Below are positions 37,100-46,270 of a DNA stretch of 60,630 nucleotides, piece after piece (positions within the stretch are counted from its first letter, which is position 1; each line of letters opens with the position of its first letter). A model generated the notes under the pieces. It ran no database searches, was not told the DNA's origin, and saw only the letters and a program-made list of their open reading frames with translations. Both the position numbers and the translations under genes were made by a program. The DNA is from a bacterium (GTDB lineage: Bacteria; Pseudomonadota; Gammaproteobacteria; UBA6186; Azoamicaceae), in NCBI GenBank assembly GCA_027364575.1, contig DAHXPC010000011.1, positions 1-60,630 of the forward strand, written 5' to 3'.

Positions 37100-38422
37100 T
37101 TATTTTCGCGGAATCGGTTTAGGTTTTATCGATCGTACTTGTGTTGACCGAGTTTGAATTTTCCGCACGGGTGCTTGTCGTGCTTCGATTGGGCGTATTT
37201 GTTTAACGCGTTTTGTCCTTTTTAGAAAGATGATAGGATTTTTGGATTGTCTGCCTTGTTGTAATTTTTTATGAGGCTTAATATCTAAAAATAACTCAAA
37301 AAATTTCATCGCTACTCTGGAAGAAAACCGCGTTTCGCTGTTTTGTAGAATAATAATGCCTACTTTTTGATCGGGCATAAACGCAATAAAGTTTGTAAAC
37401 CCTTTTACCCAGCCGCCATGAAAAAGCAAAGGATGGTGGGAAAAGTCGACGATACGCCAACCAAGCCCATAACGTGCATTTTTAATAAGATTCGGTGGGC
37501 CTTCATAGGGGCTTAAGGTGGTAGGCGTATGGACATGCGGAGTATGCATACGGGAAAGCGCTTTATGATCTAGAACCTCTGGGCTTCCTCCCATTTGTGC
37601 TTTTAGAAAAGCAGCCATGTCGCGGACTGTGGAATTAATACCACCCGCCGGTGCAACGGTGTAATACCCTTTAGAGTAGGTATCGCAAGGCATTAGTCCG
37701 CCCCTTCTATTGCGTATATGCGGGGTCGCTTTATTCGCGGTATTGAGCAATCCGGTCAAAGTGCTGGTGGTTCTGGTCATGCTTAAAGGGTGTAAGAGAT
37801 TTGTGTGTAGCGCATCTTTAAAAGATGTTCGGGTAGCGGATTGGGTGATGCCGGTTATGAGGCCAAACATCGCATTATGATAATCATACCTTTTTCCGGT
37901 TGCAATTCGGACAGGCGTTGCTTGTAACGCTTTTAATATGCTGTCATAAGAACTGTGCGCTTCTATTAAATTGTTAAAACCAGCGCGCGAAACGCCACTA
38001 GAATGGCTTAAAATATGCCGTATTTTAAGGGCATTGGCTGCTTGATGCGTTCTTAAAGAAAAGTGCGGTAAATAACGGTTAACCGGATCGTCTAATTTTA
38101 ATACCCCTTTATTTTCTAATATAGAGGCAAGGGTTGCTGCGACCGGTTTAGAAACCGAACCAAGTTGGAAAACTGTGTCAATATCTATCGGTTCTTTGTT
38201 TTTTATGGACTTAACCCCATAGGCGTTCATAAAGACAACTTTATTTTGATACACGACCGCAACGGCACAACCAGGGATTAATTTTTTTTGAACCTGTGTT
38301 TTGATATGGTGATCTAATTTGGACAATATAGGGCTGAGATCGGGGTGGGCTGAGCCATGGCAGGGAGTAAAGCCAATAATCCCAAATAAAAACGCTGCTG
38401 GAAGAAAATATTTAAAAGTCAT
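37100..38422 (-). CDS. Exported serine beta-lactamase-like hydrolase (class C fold)
   Basis: ATG 38422 starts a signal peptide (MTFKYFLPAAFLFGIIGFTP); a GTG at 38464 would add 14 non-conserved residues. Motifs of class C / EstB-type enzymes: SVSK in FQLGSVSKPVAATLA, the YxN element in RYDYHNAMFG, and HGG in LLFHGGWVKGF. The family includes beta-lactamases, D-amino-acid peptidases and esterases, so activity is open. The C-terminal 60 residues are a basic tail (RTKRVKQIRPIEARQAPVRK) not usual in the family and perhaps wall- or DNA-adhesive. Confidence 0.85.
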   Translation of the reverse strand: MTFKYFLPAAFLFGIIGFTPCHGSAHPDLSPILSKLDHHIKTQVQKKLIPGCAVAVVYQNKVVFMNAYGVKSIKNKEPIDIDTVFQLGSVSKPVAATLASILENKGVLKLDDPVNRYLPHFSLRTHQAANALKIRHILSHSSGVSRAGFNNLIEAHSSYDSILKALQATPVRIATGKRYDYHNAMFGLITGITQSATRTSFKDALHTNLLHPLSMTRTTSTLTGLLNTANKATPHIRNRRGGLMPCDTYSKGYYTVAPAGGINSTVRDMAAFLKAQMGGSPEVLDHKALSRMHTPHVHTPTTLSPYEGPPNLIKNARYGLGWRIVDFSHHPLLFHGGWVKGFTNFIAFMPDQKVGIIILQNSETRFSSRVAMKFFELFLDIKPHKKLQQGRQSKNPIIFLKRTKRVKQIRPIEARQAPVRKIQTRSTQVRSIKPKPIPRK

Positions 38423-38525
38423 AGCTGTTCTGTACGTAAATTGTTTGTCGTCCCGTTTATACACCGACGTACTGTAGCATAAAATAAGGTTGCATAGCAG
38501 TAGCGATTGCCGTTATTCTAGGTGC

Positions 38526-38882
38526 GGAGTTGGCTAGACAGTCGCTCTGTTTCTTTTGAAACGGGGAGGAAAGTCCGGGCTCCATAGGGCAAAGCGCCAG
38601 GTAACCCCTGGGAGATGTAAGTCTACGGAAAGTGCCACAGAAAATAAACCGCCCTTTGTTTAGCTTTGCTATTCCATTGGGTAAGGGTGAAAAGGTGCGG
38701 TAAGAGCGCACCGCGTGGGTGGTAACATCACACGGCACGGAAAACCCCGCTTGGAGCAAGACCAAATAGGAACCCATTGGTGCGGCCCGCATTGGGTTCG
38801 GGTAGGTCGCTTGAGCCATATGGTGACGTATGGCCTAGATGAATGACTGTTCACGACAGAACCCGGCTTATCGGCTAACTCC
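38526..38882 (+). ncRNA. rnpB: RNase P RNA, bacterial class A
   Basis: Conserved blocks in order: AGACAGTCGC near the 5' end, GAGGAAAGTCCGGGCTCC (P4/CR-I), GTAAGGGTGAAAAGGTGCGG, AGAGCGCACCG, and ACAGAACCCGGCTTATCGG (CR-V). The ends pair, GGAGTTGGC with GGCTAACTCC. It is the catalytic RNA that matures tRNA 5' ends. A minus-strand ORF here (38457-38819) is a shadow. Confidence 0.95.
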
Positions 38883-38998
38883 ACTTTCTTTTTCTTAAGA
38901 TTTTTCTTATAAAATTAAAATGTGGATGTACAGAGAGTGCGCTTTAGCACTATTTGGATGTATATTTTGATATAGAAGAATTATGCGCTTGAATAAAG

Positions 38999-39085
38999 TG
39001 GTGCCGGGAAAGAGAATCGAACTCTTACGATGTCACCATCACCAGATTTTGAGTCTGGCGCGTCTACCAGTTCCGCCATCCCGGC
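38999..39085 (-). tRNA. tRNA-Leu (anticodon CAA)
   Basis: On the minus strand, acceptor GCCGGGA pairs with TCCCGGC, then A and a genome-encoded CCA. The anticodon stem-loop CCAGACTCAAAATCTGG gives anticodon CAA, reading UUG. A long variable arm (GTGATGGTGACATCGT region) and T-loop GTTCGATTC fit a class II leucine tRNA. 87 nt with CCA. Confidence 0.95.
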
Positions 39086-39326
39086 CAAAACATGAGCCTG
39101 AATACTATCAAATTTGTACCCATACTCCAAGTCTTTTTTGTGCTTCGATTTAAAAACTGTTTTTATAATTAGCTTATAAATTGTTTAAAAGGTTCGGGTC
39201 TGTTTATGTTTTGTTGCCTAACTAAACCTAAAATTTAATTTTCTTGCGTATACTCTTTGTTTGTTGCGATTGAAATACCCTATTGCATCTGCCGTCTTTT
39301 ATATGTGCATTCGCGTTTCGGTCGTT

Positions 39327-39567
39327 AGGGCGGACACAGCGGTCCGCCCCTACAGATGTTGTATGAACAAAATTATCGGACTTTAAGATCCATTCCATTT
39401 TTTTGACCAGATGTGATGTGATGGGGGTATTGATTATATATTCACGAACCCTATCTAAATCGGTTGTTTCGCACCCTTGAATATAACGTCTGGTTATATG
39501 TGTTTTGGTATTTTTGATCAGGTTTGGTGTGCCAATATCCGTAGGGGCGGACCGCTGTGTCCGCCCT
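39327..39567. repeat. MITE-like element, 241 bp with perfect 27-bp terminal inverted repeats
   Basis: The left end (39327-39353: AGGGCGGACACAGCGGTCCG then CCCCTAC) is the exact reverse complement of 39541-39567. Each end is itself partly self-complementary (GGGCGGAC / GTCCGCCC). No coding frame lies inside. A partial copy is at 13041-13200, which shows mobility or repeated spread. The flanking 39086-39326 shows no gene. The element lies between tRNA-Leu and a lipoprotein gene. Confidence 0.85.
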
Positions 39568-39601
39568 TTAAAATCAATGTGTTATAATGACTTAGAAGCC
39601 C

Positions 39602-40090
39602 TTAGTTTGCCTTAGGTGCAGGCACTACAGCAGCAGGTGCTGGGCTTTGCATTTTAACCTGTTTGCGCTTAGGGGTTGGCACGGTGTGGGTTTCCCCCAT
39701 GATAACCGTTATCAGCGTGGGGTAATTATAGGCGGTTCCTTTATGGTGATCGATGACAGCGCCAATGCCGCCCCCAAAAACAATATTGCCAAACATGCCA
39801 GCGCCTGCTTTAGAAATAGCCCTGACGGTGCCGGGTGCATACTTAGGTTTTTCGCAGATGATACTTAGATCGGCAGCCGATTTTTGTACCATAACACTAC
39901 CAGGGGTTGCGACGGACCAGTGTCCTTTATCGTTGGAAAGTTTACACTTGGCATTATCTACAATTTCATTGTCTGAGCTAACGGATGTTACGGTGAGATG
40001 TTGAATAGAGCTGCTGGTAATAGACGCGCAGCCTGATAGTAAAGCGGAAAGCGAAATCAATAATAGGGCAGTTTTATTCGATGTAGTCAT
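39602..40090 (-). CDS. Hypothetical lipoprotein with glycine zipper
   Basis: ATG 40090 is preceded by AAGGAA; the frame extends upstream but without a better start. The 162-residue protein has a lipoprotein signal (ALLLISLSALLSGC), a beta-rich part with two Cys (DNAKCKLSNDKGHW, LSIICEKP), and a GAGMFGNIVFGGGIGAVIDH glycine-zipper-like hairpin as in small outer-membrane lipoproteins. The tail is Pro/Ala/Lys-rich. Specific family not recognised. Confidence 0.7.
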   Translation of the reverse strand: MTTSNKTALLLISLSALLSGCASITSSSIQHLTVTSVSSDNEIVDNAKCKLSNDKGHWSVATPGSVMVQKSAADLSIICEKPKYAPGTVRAISKAGAGMFGNIVFGGGIGAVIDHHKGTAYNYPTLITVIMGETHTVPTPKRKQVKMQSPAPAAVVPAPKAN

Positions 40091-40354
40091 GGAAAAATTC
40101 CTTATTGAATGAGGGTTGTTGAGCGGCAAAAAATACCATAATAAAAATTTTGTGTCAAAATGTATGTTTTTTATATTCAGGTTGTAGAGTTGTATAACTC
40201 TGCTAGCGTCTGGTGTTTTGAGCGTACAAAAATAGTGATACACTAACGCTTAATTTTTTTCATCCGTGGGACGAGATGTTTTTAGGTGTTTCGTCTTTCA
40301 TTACAAGTTGGTTGTTAGCTGACTTTTTAAAATAAATCATTGGGGTATATAGAT

Positions 40355-40717
40355 ATGAAAATAGTGGGATATATGATTGGATTATTATTGGGATCTCCTG
40401 CACTTGCCGCTGGGGCACAAGCTGAAACCGCGGGCTCCGGTGCGTTGGCGCAAGGTGCAATGCTTGCAGCCTTTGCTGTTATTGCCTATTTTATGATTAT
40501 TCGTCCGCAAAGCAAACGCGCGAAAGAGCATCAGCAATTGATAACTGGGTTACAAAAGGGCGATGAAGTTATTACGTCAGGTGGATTGCTCGGGAAAATT
40601 ACTAAAATTTCGGATAATTTCTTTTTAGTGGCAATTGCTAATGGGGTAGAAGTCGCCGTACAAAGGCAAGCAATTGTTTCTTCCGTTCCCAAAGGGACTT
40701 TGAAATCGATTGAATAG
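40355..40717 (+). CDS. yajC: Sec translocon accessory protein YajC
   Basis: From ATG 40355 (GGGG 9 bases upstream; TTG 40340 is the alternative), a 120-residue protein with a TM helix (GAMLAAFAVIAYFMIIRP) and the YajC core RPQSKRAKEHQQLITGLQKG then GDEVITSGGLLGKI. YajC forms a complex with SecDF. It is followed at 80 bp by secD. The tgt and queA genes often found upstream are absent. Confidence 0.93.
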   Translation: MKIVGYMIGLLLGSPALAAGAQAETAGSGALAQGAMLAAFAVIAYFMIIRPQSKRAKEHQQLITGLQKGDEVITSGGLLGKITKISDNFFLVAIANGVEVAVQRQAIVSSVPKGTLKSIE

Positions 40718-40797
40718 CAACCCATAATGGAATGAAGGAAAACGGGTGCAAACGTTTTAAAAGCCTTAAGCTAAAGCTTTAAGAAAAGGAGAACGCC

Positions 40798-42618
40798 GTG
40801 TCAAATACTTTTCCACGCTGGAAGTATTACTTATTGGTCGGTATTTTATTGGTAGGATGCATTTACGCAATCCCCAATATTTATGGTGAAGATCCTGCCG
40901 TACAAATTACTGGCCTTAAGGGCACGGTCGTGAATGAAGAATTGGTGACATCGATTACCCAATCACTTAAAGAACACGCGATAAAGCCTAAAAAAATTGC
41001 GCTTGAAACTGCAAATGCGTGTTTGGTTCGCTTTTCTGATCCGGAAACGCAATTAAAAGCCAAAGAGATTATTCGCAAGGCGTTGAGCGATCAATATAGT
41101 GTGGCTTTAAACTTAGCAGCGGCTACGCCGCATTGGCTAGATCTTATCGGTGCGAAGCCGATGAAACTGGGTCTAGATCTAAGAGGCGGGGTACACTTTT
41201 TAATGGAAGTCGATATTGATTCCGTTATAGCCAGACGAATGGAAAGTTACCAGAGCGACTTGCCAAAAGTATTAAGAGAAGCAAAAGTTTATTATAAAAA
41301 ATTACAGCAAGTAGAAGGGAAAAAATTTCAAATTACCTTTGCCAATAAAGAAGATCGCAATAGTGCTTATTCTTTATTAAAACAGCAGGGACGGGATTTA
41401 ATGCTGATGACAGGTGATGAACCTGAAATTTATCTTTCGGGCACTTTATCCGAATCTGCTTTGCAAGAAATTCGCACTGAGACCATAGAGCAGACTTTAG
41501 CCACCTTAAGAAACCGTGTGAATGAACTGGGGGTTGCAGAAGCCATTGTGCAACGTCAGGGTCTAAATCGGGTGGTTGTGGAATTACCGGGTATTCAGGA
41601 TACCGCGTATGCAAAAGATATTTTAGGAAAAACAGCGACGCTGAAATTTGTCATGGTGGATGAGCAACACAAAATCGAAGATGTTCTCATGGGGCATCCC
41701 ACCGCAGGTGCTAAGCTGTATTTTGATCGCTTTCAAAGACCAACCTTATTAAAAACGCAGCCTATTTTAACGGGAGATGCAATAACCGGTGCTTCTACCG
41801 GGCAAGATCGCGATGGTAACCCGGCGGTGAGTGTGCGCATTGGCGGTGATATTGCGCTTTTTTCCCGCACAACGCGGGATAATGTCGGCAAAAAAATGGC
41901 GGTGATCTATGTGGAAACCAAAGATCATAAAACCAGTGAATCGATTATCAGCTTAGCAACCATTCAAAGTGCATTAGGGAATAATTTCCAAATTACCGGC
42001 TTATCACAACAAGAAGCCAGAGATCTCGCGTTGTTATTAAGAGCTGGGGCAATGCCTGCACCGGTTTCCATTGTCGAAGAAAGTATTGTGGGCCCTAGCA
42101 TGGGACAAGATAATATTCGAATGGGAATGGTATCGGTCAGCGTTGGCCTTGGATTAGTCTTATTATTTATGGGCTTTTATTATAGCGTGTTCGGAATCAT
42201 TGCCAATATAGCACTTTTAGCCAATCTGGTTTTGCTATTGGCGATTATGTCGTTTATTGGTGCTACCTTAACGCTTCCGGGCATTGCGGGCATTGTATTA
42301 ACCTTAGGCATGGCAGTGGATGCCAATGTTTTAATTTTTGAACGTATTCGCGAAGAATTACGGCACGGGGTGTCTCCTAAAGCGAGTGTACATCGAGGAT
42401 TTGAATATGCGTTTACAACCATTGTGGATTCTAATTTAACCACTTTAATTGTGGGGATTATTTTGTTTGCGGTGGGGACAGGGCCGGTCAAAGGGTTTGC
42501 AGTGACTTTGTGCATTGGGATCTTAACCTCATTATTAACCGCCACAACCGGCAGTCGCGCGATTGTCGAATGGTTGTATGGCGGCAGAAAAAATAAACCA
42601 ATACGGGTGGGGGTATAA
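40798..42618 (+). CDS. secD: Protein translocase subunit SecD
   Basis: GTG start after AAAGGAGAACGCC. The 606-residue protein has TM1, the large periplasmic P1 domain with LGLDLRGGVHFLMEVD (D1 motif), and five C-terminal TMs with LTLPGIAGIVLTLGMAVDAN and RIREELRHG motifs. With SecF it uses proton-motive force to complete protein export. Three bases separate it from secF. Confidence 0.97.
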   Translation: MSNTFPRWKYYLLVGILLVGCIYAIPNIYGEDPAVQITGLKGTVVNEELVTSITQSLKEHAIKPKKIALETANACLVRFSDPETQLKAKEIIRKALSDQYSVALNLAAATPHWLDLIGAKPMKLGLDLRGGVHFLMEVDIDSVIARRMESYQSDLPKVLREAKVYYKKLQQVEGKKFQITFANKEDRNSAYSLLKQQGRDLMLMTGDEPEIYLSGTLSESALQEIRTETIEQTLATLRNRVNELGVAEAIVQRQGLNRVVVELPGIQDTAYAKDILGKTATLKFVMVDEQHKIEDVLMGHPTAGAKLYFDRFQRPTLLKTQPILTGDAITGASTGQDRDGNPAVSVRIGGDIALFSRTTRDNVGKKMAVIYVETKDHKTSESIISLATIQSALGNNFQITGLSQQEARDLALLLRAGAMPAPVSIVEESIVGPSMGQDNIRMGMVSVSVGLGLVLLFMGFYYSVFGIIANIALLANLVLLLAIMSFIGATLTLPGIAGIVLTLGMAVDANVLIFERIREELRHGVSPKASVHRGFEYAFTTIVDSNLTTLIVGIILFAVGTGPVKGFAVTLCIGILTSLLTATTGSRAIVEWLYGGRKNKPIRVGV

Positions 42619-42620
42619 AC

Positions 42621-43556
42621 ATGGAATTTTTTAAAAATGAAACCCGCATCGATTTTATGGGCATTCGCCGTTATACCGGGATCTTTACGATTGTATTGGG
42701 ACTGGCCGCTTTTGGTATTTTAATTACCAAAGGCTTAAATTTTGGCTTAGATTTTACCGGGGGGACGCAGATAGAAGCGCGTTTTTCTAAAGCCACCTCA
42801 CCCAGTGAAGTTCGCAGCCAATTAGAAAAAGAGGGTTTTCATGGCGTTCGCGTGCAGCAGTTTGGTTCGACGCAAGATATTTTAATTCGTCTTGGCAATG
42901 AAGGTAAACAGGAAGCCAATACCGAGCAAAAAGCCAGTGCTCGAATTAAAAATGCTTTATTAAAACACGATCAGGATATGGAAATTCGGCGAACCGAATT
43001 TGTCGGATCAGAAGTGGGGGCGCAATTAGTCGAGCAAGGCGGCGTTGCGGTCCTGATTTCGATTCTGGCAACCATGATGTACATTGCCTTTCGTTTTGAA
43101 TATCGATTGGCGGTGAGTGCAGCGGTGGGTTTATCACATGATGCGCTTATTATTTTAGGGGTTTTTTCCCTGTTTGGTTTTGAATTTGATTTGGCTACCT
43201 TAGCGTCTGTTTTAGCGGTATTAGGGTATTCTCTGAATGATACGATTGTGGTATTTGATCGCGTACGGGAAAATTTTAGAAAAGTGCGCAAAAATACGCC
43301 AACAGAAATTATGAATCTTTCTATTAATCAGACATTGTCTAGGACCCTGATGACTTCTTGGATGACGTTATTAGTGGTGCTGGCATTGTTGTTTTTTGGC
43401 GGTGAAAACTTATTTGGGTTTTCCATGGCCTTTTTCGTGGGGATCTTAATGGGAACGTTTTCTTCGATTTATGTGTCGGGTGCACTGGCTTTATGGATGG
43501 GTTTAAGTCGAGCAGATCTGCTCCCTAAACCCAAATCCGAAATAGAAGGGCCTTAA
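42621..43556 (+). CDS. secF: Protein translocase subunit SecF
   Basis: The 311-residue protein has the SecF pattern: GLNFGLDFTGGTQIEARF near the N-terminus, periplasmic domain, and TMs with VLAVLGYSLNDTIVVFDRVR and SRTLMTSWMTLLVVLALLFF. It partners SecD. A strong terminator follows that also serves the convergent suhB. Confidence 0.97.
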   Translation: MEFFKNETRIDFMGIRRYTGIFTIVLGLAAFGILITKGLNFGLDFTGGTQIEARFSKATSPSEVRSQLEKEGFHGVRVQQFGSTQDILIRLGNEGKQEANTEQKASARIKNALLKHDQDMEIRRTEFVGSEVGAQLVEQGGVAVLISILATMMYIAFRFEYRLAVSAAVGLSHDALIILGVFSLFGFEFDLATLASVLAVLGYSLNDTIVVFDRVRENFRKVRKNTPTEIMNLSINQTLSRTLMTSWMTLLVVLALLFFGGENLFGFSMAFFVGILMGTFSSIYVSGALALWMGLSRADLLPKPKSEIEGP

Positions 43557-43583
43557 AAAAAGCCTAGCACCTTAGTTATCAAT

Positions 43584-43614
43584 GAAACGGCGTTTTCTAG
43601 GTTACGCCGTTTTC
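43584..43614. terminator. Bidirectional terminator between secF and suhB
   Basis: GAAACGGCGT (43584-43593) pairs with ACGCCGTTTTC (43604-43614); A-rich on one side, T-rich on the other. It includes the suhB stop codon. Confidence 0.85.
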
Positions 43615-44400
43615 TTGAACCAGTTTTAAAAGCTCTCTATGTACCCGACGGGTGCCGGCAATAATATTGCCAGTATCTAATGACTCGCCTTCACCTTGAT
43701 AATCGCTTACATATCCACCGGCTTCACGCACCAATAAAATTCCGGCGGCGATATCCCATTCTTTTAGTCCACTTTCATAAAAACCATCTAGTTTTCCGGA
43801 AGCCACATAGGCAAGGTTGAGCGCTGCAGAGCCAATTTTTCGGGGTTCTGCATGGTGATCAAATATCAAAGTACTTAAGACTTTTGAATTACTTTCCCAA
43901 TGGGCGCCTGGTTGCAGATCTTTTCCACGACAGGGGAAAGACATACCAATTAATGCACTTTTAAGGGCTTCGCGGTTAGAAACGCGGATCCGGCGATTAT
44001 TTAATTGTGCGCCGGCACCTTTAGAGGCCGTATACAGATCTTGGCTAATTGGATCATAGATAACGGCATGCTCAATGACGCCTCTATAGAGAACAGCGAT
44101 AGAAATAGAAAACTGGGGAAAGCCGTGGGTAAAATTTAAGGTGCCATCTAAAGGATCGATGACCCATACAAACTCATTGCCAGGCAGAACGCCGGATTCT
44201 TCAGCGACGATGCCATGCTGGGGATAGGCCTTGTAAATGATCTCCATGATCGCTTCTTCGGCCGATCGGTCCACATAGGTGACCAAATCGTTGATCCCTT
44301 TCTCAAAGATTTCTAAAGTGTCAACCTTTTCGAGTTGACGGGTAATAATAGTTCCGGCTCGACGCGCGGCGCTAATTGCTATGTTTAGATATGGGTGCAT
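43597..44400 (-). CDS. suhB: Inositol-1-monophosphatase family protein SuhB
   Basis: From ATG 44400 (MHPYLNIAISAARRAG), 267 residues. The metal-binding motifs are EES in GIVAEESGV, the IDPLDGTLNFTHGFP signature and WDIAAGILLVREAGG. SuhB is a Li-sensitive phosphatase in vitro and an rRNA antitermination factor through NusA/NusG in E. coli. A TTG 15 bases upstream is a weaker start. Confidence 0.93.
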   Translation of the reverse strand: MHPYLNIAISAARRAGTIITRQLEKVDTLEIFEKGINDLVTYVDRSAEEAIMEIIYKAYPQHGIVAEESGVLPGNEFVWVIDPLDGTLNFTHGFPQFSISIAVLYRGVIEHAVIYDPISQDLYTASKGAGAQLNNRRIRVSNREALKSALIGMSFPCRGKDLQPGAHWESNSKVLSTLIFDHHAEPRKIGSAALNLAYVASGKLDGFYESGLKEWDIAAGILLVREAGGYVSDYQGEGESLDTGNIIAGTRRVHRELLKLVQENGVT

Positions 44401-44514
44401 ATTTTTAAAGACCAATGGTTAAAAGAACTAGGTGCATTTTAACAGGTTTGCGGCAGCAATCAAGTATAATGTTTGAAAAATAACAAAAACCATTCATCAA
44501 ATCATCAAAGGCGC

Positions 44515-45441
44515 TTATTGGCTTGGGCTTTTTTTAGGCGCGCGTTGTTTGAGTTCATCTTTATAATATAGGTAAAGGCCAAAACTGACCGTTGTCACCG
44601 ATAGCCAAAAGGCTTTCGATAAGGTTTCGGCTAAAAAGCAAAAACCGAGCAGGGCGGCAAAAAGCGGTTGAGAAAGTCCGACAAAGGATAAATAGGTTGC
44701 GCTAAAATGGCGCAAAAGCTCTGCATGTAGGTTATAACAAATTAAATTCGAGATAAGGGTTAAGCACAGCAACCATTGCAAAAATGGCCAAAAGTCTGAA
44801 ATGGGTGTGGGATCCCAGGGATCAATCATCCATGAATGCAAAAGCGATAATAGGCCACCGAATAGCATGCTGGTTGCATTGGCCATGATGCTGGAATAGT
44901 GTCTGTTTTTAACCACTTCCCGCATGGCAAGCCAGCCAATGGACGATGTAATGGCTGCGGTAATAATCGCCCATTCTGCAAAGGATAAATATAAAAAAGT
45001 GGCGGTGTTGTCTTCAATACTGCCGCGCGCCAATAAAAGCGGAATAAAGCCAATGATGCCAATGATAAGCCCCATCCACTTTTGTAGGGTAATTTTTTCA
45101 CTGAACCACAGATAGGACATAACAGCGGTAGCGATAGGCGCGAAACTATAGAGAAAACACGCTTTTCCGGCCTCCATATATTGTAAACCCCAAAATTCAA
45201 AGGCATTGGTTAAGTAAACACCGGTAATGCCAATAATCAATACAGGGCCCATATGTTCCTTTTGTAGAGTAAAGCGCTTGCGATCGACGATAAACTGATA
45301 GAGCAGCAATAAAAGTGCCGCCAAGATCATGCGGCTAGCCGTTACGAAAAGTGGGGGTGCAGACTCTAAGATAAGTTTGCCAAATACAAATACAGATCCG
45401 TATAGGGCACAGAGCAATAGGACTAAACTTTGTAGGTACAC
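44515..45441 (-). CDS. EamA/DMT-family transporter
   Basis: The 308-residue protein has about ten TM helices in two EamA repeats (first around SVFVFGKLILESAPPLFVTA, second around SFAEWAIITAAITSSIGWLA). Family members export or import metabolites such as amino acids or nucleosides. Substrate unknown. C-terminal KQRAPKKSPS is cytoplasmic. Divergent from trmJ. Confidence 0.85.
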   Translation of the reverse strand: MYLQSLVLLLCALYGSVFVFGKLILESAPPLFVTASRMILAALLLLLYQFIVDRKRFTLQKEHMGPVLIIGITGVYLTNAFEFWGLQYMEAGKACFLYSFAPIATAVMSYLWFSEKITLQKWMGLIIGIIGFIPLLLARGSIEDNTATFLYLSFAEWAIITAAITSSIGWLAMREVVKNRHYSSIMANATSMLFGGLLSLLHSWMIDPWDPTPISDFWPFLQWLLCLTLISNLICYNLHAELLRHFSATYLSFVGLSQPLFAALLGFCFLAETLSKAFWLSVTTVSFGLYLYYKDELKQRAPKKSPSQ

Positions 45442-45518
45442 CTTAAAACACCTTTTTTAAATCGCAAAAGCTAAGGAATGGACTCTTAAAATGAGATTGA
45501 ATTTGGTATTATAACGGA

Positions 45519-46262
45519 ATGTATGAACAGGTGAAAATCATTTTAATCAACACAACTCATCCTGGAAATATTGGGGCGACGGCGAGATCCCTGAAAAATA
45601 TGGGGTTTAGCGATCTTTGCTTGGTTGCCCCTAAACATTTTCCCTCCGATGAAGCCATTGCACGGGCAAGTGGGGCAGAAGATGTTTTAAAGCGGGCAGT
45701 GGTAACCGATACTTTAGAAGAGGCCATTGGCGATTGCCATTGGGTCATGGGCTTAAGTGCAAGAGAAAGAAGGCTATCATTGCCTATGTTAACACCCAGG
45801 ACTGCGAGTTCGCTGATAACCGAAAAACTGCAATCTGCGCCCACTGGGAAAGTAGCTTTGCTATTTGGGCAAGAGCAGAGTGGGTTGAGTAACGAGGCGT
45901 TAATGAAATGTCATTATCAAATCAATATTCCTGCCAATCCCGTTTATGCTTCGTTGAATGTGGCTCAAGCCGTGCAAATCATCAGTTATGAGCTGAGAAT
46001 GGCAATTTTAGAGAAACAAGAAGCCAGCAACAATAATGGTGCGATCGATGATACCCTCGCTAATTTATTGGCGACTGCTGCAGAAATGGAATGTTTTTAT
46101 ACCCATTTGAGTGAAACATTAATTCAGATCCAATTTTTAGATCCAAAACGGCCTGGTTTTTTAATGATGCATTTGCGGCGTTTATATTCTAAACAGACAC
46201 TCACCAAAGTAGAGCTGAATATTTTGCATGGTATATTGACTGCTATGAAAAATAGCGTATAG
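45519..46262 (+). CDS. trmJ: tRNA (cytidine/uridine-32-2'-O)-methyltransferase TrmJ
   Basis: The 247-residue SPOUT enzyme begins KIILINTTHPGNIGATARSL and has the knot motifs LLFGQEQSGLSNEAL and ASLNVAQAVQIISYELR. It methylates the ribose of nucleotide 32 in several tRNAs. In E. coli it also lies next to the isc genes. Eight bases separate it from iscS, so they are co-transcribed here without iscR. Confidence 0.94.
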   Translation: MYEQVKIILINTTHPGNIGATARSLKNMGFSDLCLVAPKHFPSDEAIARASGAEDVLKRAVVTDTLEEAIGDCHWVMGLSARERRLSLPMLTPRTASSLITEKLQSAPTGKVALLFGQEQSGLSNEALMKCHYQINIPANPVYASLNVAQAVQIISYELRMAILEKQEASNNNGAIDDTLANLLATAAEMECFYTHLSETLIQIQFLDPKRPGFLMMHLRRLYSKQTLTKVELNILHGILTAMKNSV

Positions 46263-46270
46263 TTTCACAT

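Noticed and set aside
38457..38819. Minus-strand ORF of 120 codons
   Set aside because: It lies antisense within the RNase P RNA and has no protein features.
41333..41614. Minus-strand ORF inside secD and similar antisense frames in murE, feoB and lpoA
   Set aside because: All lie within conserved genes and show no independent features.
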